A stretch of DNA of 64,000 bases from contig NZ_JAFLVT010000008.1 in the NCBI RefSeq assembly GCF_017316025.1, positions 1 to 64,000 of the forward strand, read 5' to 3'. Each line of letters opens with the position of its first letter. The stretch's first letter is position 1. A model generated the notes under the pieces. The model was not told the origin of the DNA. It searched no databases and saw nothing but the letters and a program-made list of their open reading frames with translations. The DNA comes from Candidatus Enterococcus myersii (lineage in GTDB: Bacteria; Bacillota; Bacilli; Lactobacillales; Enterococcaceae). Of the stretch, positions 55,436 through 62,982 are shown one piece after another. The position numbers and the translations under genes were made by a program.

Positions 55436-55470
55436 AAGCACTTTCCATTCAGTTGGAAGGTGCTTTTTTT
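55436..55470 (+). terminator. Terminator of rplM-rpsI
   Basis: AAGCACTTTCCA (55436-55447) pairs with TGGAAGGTGCTT (55454-55465), followed by seven T. It separates rpsI from the element. Confidence 0.93.
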
Positions 55471-55472
55471 AT

Positions 55473-55495
55473 TTTGGTTACGAGTTTGGTTACGA
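55473..55495. repeat. Direct repeat next to the integrase, candidate recombinase arm sites
   Basis: TTTGGTTACGA occurs twice in tandem (55473-55483 and 55485-55495), between the rpsI terminator and the integrase stop. Such short repeats near an attachment end are often arm-type sites. The attachment core itself probably lies in or just after the rpsI 3' end (55400-55470), but the other end of the element is outside the window. Confidence 0.45.
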
Positions 55496-55504
55496 CTATT
55501 TTTT

Positions 55505-56692
55505 TCAACTTGTTTTTTGCCGGTAATCCTCCAAGTGCTTGACGGTTTCTTTCTGAACTTCTGGATTTACATGCCCGTAAACATTTCGTGTAATCTCTGA
55601 CGTTTCCGCATGACCGACTAGAGATTTTACGATTAAATCATCCACACCATTGTTTAAAAGGTCACTGACAAAAGTATGTCGTAAGCCGTGGGGTGTTATT
55701 TTTGGAAGGTCAAATTTCTTTGAAAGGGCATCAAGTTTATTGTTAAGGTAGTCTGGATGCAAAGGTTGATTCAGTTCTCCCTTTTGAGTTGTATAAGTGA
55801 AGATAAATTGATCATCGGTTGGAAAAATATTGACTTGTTGAAGTTCATTAAATTGAACCTTTTTCCATTTTGCCAATAGATTAATAACGGAATCTGCTAC
55901 TGGAATCGTTCGAAATCGATAGGAGTTTTTCATCCCTTTTACACGTTCGTATTTTCCGGTAGCTTTATTTTTCACCAATTTATGCATGAGGGAAATCGTC
56001 TTGTTTTTGAAATCAATATCTGACCAGACCAAGGGATAAATTTCTCCTTTGGCTGCCCCTAATTGATAAATCAAAGAAAGTAACGTATAGTCTCGCACCC
56101 CATATTCTTGCTTCATCAAAGTTAACACTTGTTGGATGAGTTCCTTAGAATAGTACTTTTGCTGACGTTTTTTTTCCTTTTTGTTCTTTAGGTCTGCATT
56201 TACAGGCATCTCCAACAAATCATAGGGATTCTTTTGGATATAACCTTTCACTAGGGCATAGCGTAATACTTGTTTGGTGTAGGAGACACAGTGTTTATAG
56301 TTAGCATAAGGTTTAATGCCTTTTTCCTCATTGCCAAATGCCCACAAAATTTGGGTATCTTCTAATAGGTCATAGGTAATCTTATTAATCGGAACATCCC
56401 CTAAGTAAGGAAGAATTCTCTTCTCAAAGCAAGTCTTAGTTCGATCCAAAGTAGACTGCTCATGATGTTGTGTAACGGTGTATTTCTTATCCCACCACAT
56501 TTGGTAAACCTCTTTGAATGTATAAGAACCTTTCTTCTTTTTCACTTCTCCTTTCAATTTTTTTAGTTTTGCTTCTGTTTCTAAAATCTCTGCTTCATGT
56601 TTGCTGTCCGCATAAGCCACATATCGAGAAGCATCCGCCCCCATATAAACATTGACTTTATACGAGCCATTTTCCATTAGACTAATTGCCAT
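55505..56692 (-). CDS. int: Tyrosine recombinase (integrase) of the element
   Basis: 395 aa. Arm-binding N-terminal part (about 1-55), SAM-like core-binding domain (about 60-160) and catalytic domain (about 175-390). HGLRHTF (about residue 334) and the nucleophile Tyr in VYGHVN (about 370) are present. The first catalytic arginine is not: the usual TG-x-R-x-GE segment reads LGAAKGE, with Ala214 (codon 56051-56053) at that position. The enzyme may therefore be impaired. It belongs to the Tn916/phage-type group and reads toward rpsI. Confidence 0.93.
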   Translation of the reverse strand: MAISLMENGSYKVNVYMGADASRYVAYADSKHEAEILETEAKLKKLKGEVKKKKGSYTFKEVYQMWWDKKYTVTQHHEQSTLDRTKTCFEKRILPYLGDVPINKITYDLLEDTQILWAFGNEEKGIKPYANYKHCVSYTKQVLRYALVKGYIQKNPYDLLEMPVNADLKNKKEKKRQQKYYSKELIQQVLTLMKQEYGVRDYTLLSLIYQLGAAKGEIYPLVWSDIDFKNKTISLMHKLVKNKATGKYERVKGMKNSYRFRTIPVADSVINLLAKWKKVQFNELQQVNIFPTDDQFIFTYTTQKGELNQPLHPDYLNNKLDALSKKFDLPKITPHGLRHTFVSDLLNNGVDDLIVKSLVGHAETSEITRNVYGHVNPEVQKETVKHLEDYRQKTS

Positions 56693-56739
56693 TTCTATCT
56701 TCCTTTCAAAAATGGCATATCAGTATCACTACACACTCA

Positions 56740-57030
56740 TCATACAGCGCCTTGCTGTGCTTTGGAATACTCCCTTAGCCATTTATCTATCTCTTCTCGC
56801 TGGAATCGTACAACACCCCAAAGATGTATCATGGGAAGTCCTGCATCAATCCATTTATCAAGCGTGTTGTTGGCGATACCTAAATACTCACAAGTCTCTT
56901 TTTTTGATAAATAGCGATTCTCTAAATGTACGGCTATTCGTGCGTTTCTCACTTCATCTACCATTAAGGTATACATATATTCTCTTAAACTCGTCTCTTG
57001 ATCAGGCGAAAGTGTAATTTCAACTGCCAT
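56740..57030 (-). CDS. Excisionase-like helix-turn-helix protein
   Basis: 96 aa. A MerR-type winged helix lies in the second half (LSKKETCEYLGIANNTLDKWIDAGLP...VVRFQREEIDKWL, about 40-85), as in Tn916-type and phage excisionases, which bend DNA and direct the integrase. It lies upstream of int on the same strand, 47 bases away. The ATG follows GGAGGT. Confidence 0.83.
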   Translation of the reverse strand: MAVEITLSPDQETSLREYMYTLMVDEVRNARIAVHLENRYLSKKETCEYLGIANNTLDKWIDAGLPMIHLWGVVRFQREEIDKWLREYSKAQQGAV

Positions 57031-57100
57031 TGATTGATCTACCTCCGATCTAGAAGTGAAAAGAAGAAAGGTACTATTCAGTTTTCAAAGGGCATTTCAA

Positions 57101-57182
57101 AAGTACTTATAAAAGTACTTTTGTTTATCGTACACCCAATTCGATAGAATGTCAATAAAATAAAGTTCGAAAATAAGTACTT
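57101..57182. promoter_or_regulatory. Three AAGTACTT operators in the divergent xis-repressor promoter region
   Basis: The palindrome AAGTACTT occurs at 57101-57108, 57113-57120 and 57175-57182 in the 200-bp gap between divergent genes, always with flanking A/T tracts (AAAAGTACTTTTG). A weaker variant, AGGTACTA, lies at 57070. The layout resembles the OR/OL operators of a phage-type switch, presumably bound by the protein encoded at 57249. Confidence 0.7.
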
Positions 57183-57248
57183 TTGTATTTCGATTATTAA
57201 GAAAGTTTGATATGATTAAACTAGAAAAATATCGGAGTGATGAGGACT

Positions 57249-58073
57249 ATGAAAGTTGATCAACAAAGAGTAGCAAAAAAAATCCGTGAAATAAGGACGG
57301 ATTTAGGCTACAGTATGGCTCAGTTTGGTGAGCTAATCAGTAATTCTCCCAAAACCACAGTTAATAATTGGGAGCGAGGAATTAATCTGCCCAAAGAAGA
57401 TAAACTAAAAAAAATCGCCTTATTGGGTAAGACGACGGTAGAAGAGCTATTGTATGGGACGCCAGAGGAAGTACTAACAAATTTATTGAAGGACCATTTT
57501 CAGTTACAAGTGAATCCAGCATTTCTACAACAAATGTTGGTATTCTTGAAACAGCAAAAAGTGGATGTCTATGATGAAATGACGATTATGGAGTTTCTGC
57601 AAGGAATTATGGATTCCGGTATGTTAGTGGAGAGAAATGATCCGTATCTAACGTATTCCAAAGTTGAAGGAACAGATTCTCTTTATACGGCGGCCGCGGC
57701 TAATGACCCATTGGATCCATCACCACGTTATTATGCCTATGTAGACGTTAAGAACAACCGAGTTCATTTGTTGCCTTATACATTTGCGAAGCGACAAAAA
57801 TATCTATACCATAATTTTCCGGATTTAAGGAATCAAATTGAAATTGATTATTTTACACGAGCTTTTCCAATGCTAGGTGTAGACTTAACTAAGTCTAGAA
57901 TTATTTACTATGGCTTTGAACGTGCGCAGGAAAAATTGAATATTGTTGAGTATAGTTATAACAGCCAGTCAAAACGATTTGAAGTTAAGAACGAAGATAC
58001 TACGAATTTTATATACAAGGCTTTTAAATCTGAGGCAAGTAGAATGCAAATTTATTTTTTAAAATTGAAATAG
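57249..58073 (+). CDS. Element repressor with XRE-type helix-turn-helix
   Basis: 274 aa. The helix-turn-helix (about 8-58, MAQFGELISNSPKTTVNNWERGINLPKEDKLKKIA) is followed by about 200 residues I do not recognise. There is no Ser-Lys LexA-type peptidase motif and no IrrE-like zinc motif, so it is not a standard self-cleaving CI. Divergent to xis-int, with three operators between. I choose the ATG at 57249 (GGAGTG nine bases upstream) over a GTG at 57237. Confidence 0.78.
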   Translation: MKVDQQRVAKKIREIRTDLGYSMAQFGELISNSPKTTVNNWERGINLPKEDKLKKIALLGKTTVEELLYGTPEEVLTNLLKDHFQLQVNPAFLQQMLVFLKQQKVDVYDEMTIMEFLQGIMDSGMLVERNDPYLTYSKVEGTDSLYTAAAANDPLDPSPRYYAYVDVKNNRVHLLPYTFAKRQKYLYHNFPDLRNQIEIDYFTRAFPMLGVDLTKSRIIYYGFERAQEKLNIVEYSYNSQSKRFEVKNEDTTNFIYKAFKSEASRMQIYFLKLK

Positions 58074-58194
58074 TGCGGTTGATACGTATAATTACTTGAT
58101 AAATACCATCTATTACTTTTTGAGTGATAGGTAGTATTTACATTTTTGCAGTAAAGGTTTCAAAGTAAAGTAAGAAATAAAAAGACAGAAGCGA

Positions 58195-58246
58195 TTGACA
58201 ATACATAGATGTTCATCTATATTATTCATAGACATCCATCTATGTA
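58195..58246 (+). promoter_or_regulatory. ars operon promoter and ArsR operator
   Basis: -35 TTGACA (58195-58200), 17-bp spacer, -10 TATATT (58218-58223). Two related dyads overlap it: ACATAGATGTTCATCTAT (58203-58220) and CATAGACATCCATCTATGT (58228-58246), matching the known style of ArsR/SmtB sites. Arsenite should release the repressor. Confidence 0.8.
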
Positions 58247-58260
58247 AAGGAGTAGAAGAT

Positions 58261-58608
58261 ATGAATTATGATGAAATATCGATAATGCTTAAGGCTCTTG
58301 CTGATCCAAAACGTTTAAAAATCATTGATATATTGTCTTGCGGTAGTTTGTGTGCCTGCGATATCTTAGATCACTTTGACTTCACTCAGCCAACTCTTTC
58401 ACATCATATGAAAGTATTAGAAAAGGCTGGGATTGTCACAGTGACTAAGGATAAAATATGGCATCATTATCAATTAACGGAAAGCTTCGCCGATCAATTT
58501 ATGGGTTCAATGATGCAATTGTTTTCTGATAAAGATGATTGCATTTGTAATAAACTAAATTGTAATTGTAAAGGGGAAAAAAATGATGAAAAAATTGGAG
58601 CTATTTGA
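58261..58608 (+). CDS. arsR: ArsR, arsenite-responsive repressor
   Basis: 115 aa winged-helix protein of the ArsR/SmtB family. The metal-binding site sits in the sensor helix as CGSLCACD (about residues 29-36), followed by the recognition helix TQPTLSHHMKVLEKAG. A cysteine-rich C-terminal tail, DDCICNKLNCNC (about 94-105), could bind further metalloid. The ATG follows AAGGAG and the stop lies after the start of arsD. A longer in-frame start at 58195 would read through the operator and is rejected. Confidence 0.93.
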   Translation: MNYDEISIMLKALADPKRLKIIDILSCGSLCACDILDHFDFTQPTLSHHMKVLEKAGIVTVTKDKIWHHYQLTESFADQFMGSMMQLFSDKDDCICNKLNCNCKGEKNDEKIGAI

Positions 58609-58960
58609 ACCAGCAATGTGTTGTTCAACAGGAGTCTGCGGTCCATCAGTTGATGAAGAATTACTAATGGTAACCTCAGTATTTGAAAATTTCGAAGGAC
58701 TGGATTCAATTGACGCTTCTCGTCACAATTTAACCAGTGATCCAGATGCTTTTGTCAAAAATCCAACAATCTTGAAGTTGCTTCAAGAAAATGGTAATGA
58801 TATTTTGCCGATAACCTTATTAGATGGAAAAATTGTCAAAGAAGGTTCTTATCCAACCTTAGAGGAATTCGGAAAGTATGGAGAGGTTCGCTTTGTAGTT
58901 CAATCAGCTAGTTCTGGTAGCTGCTGTGGAGGGAATAATGGGAGCGAAGGCTGTTGTTAA
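58586..58960 (+). CDS. arsD: ArsD, arsenic metallochaperone
   Basis: 124 aa. ArsD carries arsenite to ArsA. The essential Cys12, Cys13 and Cys18 are present (MCCSTGVC), and the numbering agrees with the E. coli plasmid protein only if translation starts at the second ATG (58586); ATG 58583 is also possible. Vicinal cysteine pairs (SCCGG and terminal GCC) occur at the C-terminus. It overlaps arsR by 23 bases. Confidence 0.94.
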   Translation: MKKLELFEPAMCCSTGVCGPSVDEELLMVTSVFENFEGLDSIDASRHNLTSDPDAFVKNPTILKLLQENGNDILPITLLDGKIVKEGSYPTLEEFGKYGEVRFVVQSASSGSCCGGNNGSEGCC

Positions 58961-58994
58961 TAGACCTCTTTAAAAGGGAAAGGGAGGAGATACA

Positions 58995-60722
58995 ATGCTT
59001 CAATATATACCAAAAAAGATAGAATTAACTAAATATCTGTTTTTCACAGGTAAAGGTGGGGTTGGGAAAACGACTACGGCTTGTGCCACGGCGACATCTT
59101 TAGCGGAAGACGGCAACCAGGTTATGCTAGTCAGCACAGACCCGGCTTCAAACCTGCAAGATGTTTTCCAAACAAAATTAACAAATAAACCGACTACGGT
59201 TGACGGAATTAGCCATTTGAAAGTTGCAAATTTTGATCCAATCACAGCGGCAGAAGAATACAAAGAGAGTATTGTCGGTCCTTATCGGGGAATCTTACCA
59301 GATAGTGCACTAGTTAATATGGAAGAACAATTATCAGGCTCTTGTACAGTAGAGATTGCTGCTTTTAACGAGTTTGCGAACTTTTTAACTGATAAAGAAG
59401 TTGCAGAGCAATTTGATTATGTAATTTTTGACACCGCCCCCACTGGGCATACGCTAAGAATGCTACAATTACCTTCTGCTTGGAATAATTATCTGGATGA
59501 AAATACAACTGGAGTTTCTTGCTTGGGACAATTATCCGGATTGGGTGATAAAAAAGAGATATATGAAAAAGCAGTGGAGACACTTACAGATGCAACCCAA
59601 ACATCTTTAATTTTAGTGACCAGACCGCAAAAAGCACCACTAATTGAAGCTGAACGTGCTTCCGAGGAACTATTGAAATTAGGGATTAAGAATCAATTAC
59701 TAGTGGTTAACGGATTATTGAATAATCCTGATGATGTGATTTCTCAGGTAATCTACGGTGAACAACAAAGTGATCTAGAAGAAATGCCAAAGCCTTTGAG
59801 CAAATTAGAAAAGTACTATATTCCACTTCGCCCATATAACGTTGCAGGAATAGATAAGCTTCAAATTTTATTGAGTAATCAACAGCCAGCTGTTCACCAA
59901 CATGAACAGGAACCGATTGAGTTTCCAACGTTAGATTTTATTGTGAGTGAGTTTATTCGAACGAATAAAAAGATTATTTTTACGATGGGAAAAGGTGGCG
60001 TTGGCAAGACAACTGTTGCTATTCAAATCGCAGAAAAATTGGCACAATCAGGTAAAAAAGTTCGTTTAGCGACAACGGATCCTGCCGATCATCTAAATCT
60101 TTTTATTTCGAATGAGTTGCCAATTTCAATCAGCCATATCGATGAAGAACAGGAACTAGAATCTTACAAAAAAGAGGTTCTTTCAAAAGCTCGTCTGACG
60201 ATGAATGCGGATGATGTCGCTTATGTCGAAGAAGACCTTCGTTCACCTTGCACGCAAGAAATTGCAGTATTTAGAGCATTTGCGGAAATTGTAGATAAGT
60301 CAGAAAATGAAATTGTGGTAATAGATACCGCTCCAACAGGACACACATTGCTTCTTTTGGATTCCACGCAAAGCTATGCCAAAGAAGTTGAAAGAAGTTC
60401 TGGCGAAGTGCCATTGTCGATTCAAAAGCTATTACCAAGATTACAAAATAGCAATGAAACGGAAGTATTGATGGTTACTCTGCCTGAAACAACGCCAGTG
60501 TACGAATCGATGCGTTTAGATGAAGATTTGAATCGTGCAAAGATTGCTCATACTTGGTGGCTAGTCAATCAAAGTATGTATGCTACCGATACGTCCAATG
60601 AAGTATTAAAGGCGCGCGCTACAAATGAAATTGAGTGGATCAATAAAGTAAAAGATCTTTCAGATGGGCATTTTGCGGTAACAGAGTGGGTTCCTAACTT
60701 TGACGCAAAATTAGTTCATTAA
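58995..60722 (+). CDS. arsA: ArsA, arsenite efflux ATPase
   Basis: 575 aa, the tandem two-domain form. Walker A motifs are TGKGGVGKTT (about 18-27) and MGKGGVGKTT (about 331-340); each half has a DTAPTGHTL signal-transduction motif, and the metalloid-site cysteines are in SGSCTVEIAAF and SPCTQEIAVF. It energises the membrane carrier. Although ArsA classically works with ArsB, here the downstream carriers are of the ACR3 type. The ATG follows GGGAGGAG. Confidence 0.95.
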   Translation: MLQYIPKKIELTKYLFFTGKGGVGKTTTACATATSLAEDGNQVMLVSTDPASNLQDVFQTKLTNKPTTVDGISHLKVANFDPITAAEEYKESIVGPYRGILPDSALVNMEEQLSGSCTVEIAAFNEFANFLTDKEVAEQFDYVIFDTAPTGHTLRMLQLPSAWNNYLDENTTGVSCLGQLSGLGDKKEIYEKAVETLTDATQTSLILVTRPQKAPLIEAERASEELLKLGIKNQLLVVNGLLNNPDDVISQVIYGEQQSDLEEMPKPLSKLEKYYIPLRPYNVAGIDKLQILLSNQQPAVHQHEQEPIEFPTLDFIVSEFIRTNKKIIFTMGKGGVGKTTVAIQIAEKLAQSGKKVRLATTDPADHLNLFISNELPISISHIDEEQELESYKKEVLSKARLTMNADDVAYVEEDLRSPCTQEIAVFRAFAEIVDKSENEIVVIDTAPTGHTLLLLDSTQSYAKEVERSSGEVPLSIQKLLPRLQNSNETEVLMVTLPETTPVYESMRLDEDLNRAKIAHTWWLVNQSMYATDTSNEVLKARATNEIEWINKVKDLSDGHFAVTEWVPNFDAKLVH

Positions 60723-60726
60723 TTTT

Positions 60727-60760
60727 TTGACCTATATATAGATAACAATCTATATATAGG
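60727..60760 (+). promoter_or_regulatory. Second promoter/operator inside the ars operon
   Basis: A perfect 13-bp inverted repeat, CCTATATATAGAT (60731-60743) with ATCTATATATAGG (60748-60760), overlaps a possible promoter (TTGACC 60727-60732, 18-bp spacer, TATATA 60751-60756). TTCATCTAT just after it repeats a piece of the ArsR operator. No T-run follows, so a terminator is less likely. Confidence 0.6.
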
Positions 60761-60813
60761 TTCATCTATTCGTTTGAGGAAAATAAATTTTTTATTCTGC
60801 TGGAGATGGAAAA

Positions 60814-61872
60814 ATGAATCAAGTAACTAAGAAATTGTCTTTACTAGATCGATATTTGACATTATGGATTTTTATTGCAATGGCAATTGGTATAGGAATG
60901 GGGTATTTTTTTCCCAATATTCCTAAAGTAATAAATCATTTAGAAGTTGGGACGACTTCGATTCCAATTGCAATAGGTTTAATTTTGATGATGTACCCAC
61001 CACTTACAAAAGTAAAATATGAAGAAATGTGGCGTGTTTTTAAGGATTGGAAGGTACTCTTACTTTCACTAGTTCAAAATTGGATTGTCGGTCCAATTAT
61101 TATGTTTGTTTTAGCAGTAGTCTTTTTGCACAACTATCCAAGTTATATGGTTGGGTTAATTATGATTGGGCTTGCTCGATGTATTGCTATGGTAATCGTC
61201 TGGAGTGAGCTTGCCCAAGGAGACAACGAGTATACAGCTGGATTAGTAGCATTTAATTCTATTTTTCAAATTGTATTTTACTCATTATTTGCATATATCT
61301 TTGTCACAGTATTACCGAACTGGCTTGGTTTAGAGACACATACGATTAATATTACAATGGGAGAAATTGCCAAAAGCGTTTTTATTTATCTGGGAATCCC
61401 ATTTATTGCAGGTTTTAGTTCAAGATTTATTTTGATCAAAATGAAAGGGAAAAAATGGTTTGAAACTAAGTTTATCCCTAAAATAAGCCCAATAACTTTG
61501 GTTGCATTACTATTTACAATTATCGTAATGTTTTCCGTAAAGGGTGAAAAAGTGATTGAGTTGCCATTAGATGTAGTTCGAATTGCTATCCCACTACTAT
61601 TCTATTTTGTAATTATGTTTTTTGTATCATTTTTACTCTCAAAAAAAATGGGCACAAGTTATCCAATCGCGGCGTCGTTATCTTTTACGGCTGCAAGTAA
61701 TAATTTTGAACTAGCGATAGCCGTAGCAGTAGGTGTATTTGGGATCAATTCGGGTGAAGCATTTGCGGCGGTTATTGGCCCCTTGGTCGAAGTTCCAGTT
61801 TTAATTGCTTTAGTGAATGTTGCTTTAAAATTTAAACAAAAATATTTTTCGAAAGAAGGCGCAAGCCATTAG
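60814..61872 (+). CDS. arsB: Arsenite efflux carrier, ACR3 family (first copy)
   Basis: 352 aa, ten membrane helices as in ACR3/BART carriers. The essential cysteine of helix 4 is in [12 protein letters not shown] (Cys123), and the second conserved region is [18 protein letters not shown] (helix 9). It expels arsenite, possibly with ArsA. It lies 92 bases after arsA behind its own possible promoter. A paralogue follows after 10 bases; the two differ clearly around the cysteine (GLARC here, GAAPC there), so they belong to different ACR3 subgroups. Confidence 0.93.
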   Translation: MNQVTKKLSLLDRYLTLWIFIAMAIGIGMGYFFPNIPKVINHLEVGTTSIPIAIGLILMMYPPLTKVKYEEMWRVFKDWKVLLLSLVQNWIVGPIIMFVLAVVFLHNYPSYMVGLIMIGLARCIAMVIVWSELAQGDNEYTAGLVAFNSIFQIVFYSLFAYIFVTVLPNWLGLETHTINITMGEIAKSVFIYLGIPFIAGFSSRFILIKMKGKKWFETKFIPKISPITLVALLFTIIVMFSVKGEKVIELPLDVVRIAIPLLFYFVIMFFVSFLLSKKMGTSYPIAASLSFTAASNNFELAIAVAVGVFGINSGEAFAAVIGPLVEVPVLIALVNVALKFKQKYFSKEGASH

Positions 61873-61882
61873 GAGGAAATAA

Positions 61883-62968
61883 ATGAGTTCAGAGAATGAA
61901 AAACAAGGATTAGGTATTTTTGAAAAATATCTGACGTTATGGGTAATTGTGTGTATGGTTATTGGGGTGCTAATTGGAAAATTTTTGCCGAGCGTTCCTG
62001 ACACCTTAAGTAAGTTTGAATATTATCAGGTATCAATACCTACAGCAATTTTGATATGGTTAATGATTTATCCAATGATGTTGAAGATTGATTTCACTAG
62101 TATTGTTAGTGCAGCCAAAAAGCCTAAAGGATTAGTTGTTACCTGCGTGACAAACTGGTTAATCAAACCTTTTACAATGTATGCTATATCCGCTTTTTTC
62201 TTCTATGTGATTTTTAAGAATCTTATACCTATAGAATTAGCAAAAGAGTACGTTGCTGGTGCTGTTATATTAGGTGCTGCACCTTGTACAGCTATGGTAT
62301 TTGTATGGAGTTATCTAACGAAAGGTGACGCAGCATACACTCTGGTACAAGTAGCGATCAATGATTTAATTATTTTGATTCTATTCGCACCCATTGTAGC
62401 GTTTCTACTTGGTGTGGACAATGTTGTTGTTCCAATGGGAACATTGCTATTATCTACAGTTCTTTTTGTAGTAGTGCCACTACTTCTAGGTTTCGTTACT
62501 AGAGTAATGATAATAAAAAATAAAGGTAAGTACTATTTCGAAGATGTCTTTTTAAAGAAATTTGACTCTGTTACAATCATTGGATTATTGCTAACGTTGA
62601 TTATTATTTTTTCTTTTCAAGGTGAAAAAATATTAGCCAATCCAATTCATATTTTATTAATTGCAATTCCACTAACCATTCAAACGCTACTAATTTTTAC
62701 TATTGCCTATGGGTGGTCAAGGTTTTGGAAGTTGCCTCATGAGATTGCCTCACCAGCTGGAATGATTGGTGCGAGCAATTTCTTTGAACTAGCGGTTGCT
62801 GTTGCGATTTCACTTTTCGGCCTACAGTCTGGCGCGACTTTAGCAACAGTTGTAGGAGTGTTAGTTGAGGTACCGATCATGTTGCTATTAGTAAAGATTT
62901 CCAACAATACTAAGTCATGGTTTGTTAAGTCAGGTGATACTAACCAAATTGAAAATCTATATGAGTAG
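61883..62968 (+). CDS. Arsenite efflux carrier, ACR3 family (second copy)
   Basis: 361 aa with about ten membrane helices. The cysteine motif GAAPCTAMVFVW (Cys135) and IGASNFFELAVAVAISLFG are the family hallmarks; the sequence is closer to the Bacillus ArsB (ACR3) group than its neighbour. The ATG follows TAGGAGG, and the short gap indicates one transcript. The two carriers may differ in substrate (arsenite, antimonite or an organo-arsenical) or in coupling to ArsA; this is not decidable here. Confidence 0.92.
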   Translation: MSSENEKQGLGIFEKYLTLWVIVCMVIGVLIGKFLPSVPDTLSKFEYYQVSIPTAILIWLMIYPMMLKIDFTSIVSAAKKPKGLVVTCVTNWLIKPFTMYAISAFFFYVIFKNLIPIELAKEYVAGAVILGAAPCTAMVFVWSYLTKGDAAYTLVQVAINDLIILILFAPIVAFLLGVDNVVVPMGTLLLSTVLFVVVPLLLGFVTRVMIIKNKGKYYFEDVFLKKFDSVTIIGLLLTLIIIFSFQGEKILANPIHILLIAIPLTIQTLLIFTIAYGWSRFWKLPHEIASPAGMIGASNFFELAVAVAISLFGLQSGATLATVVGVLVEVPIMLLLVKISNNTKSWFVKSGDTNQIENLYE

Positions 62969-62982
62969 TTGGGGTGCATAGT

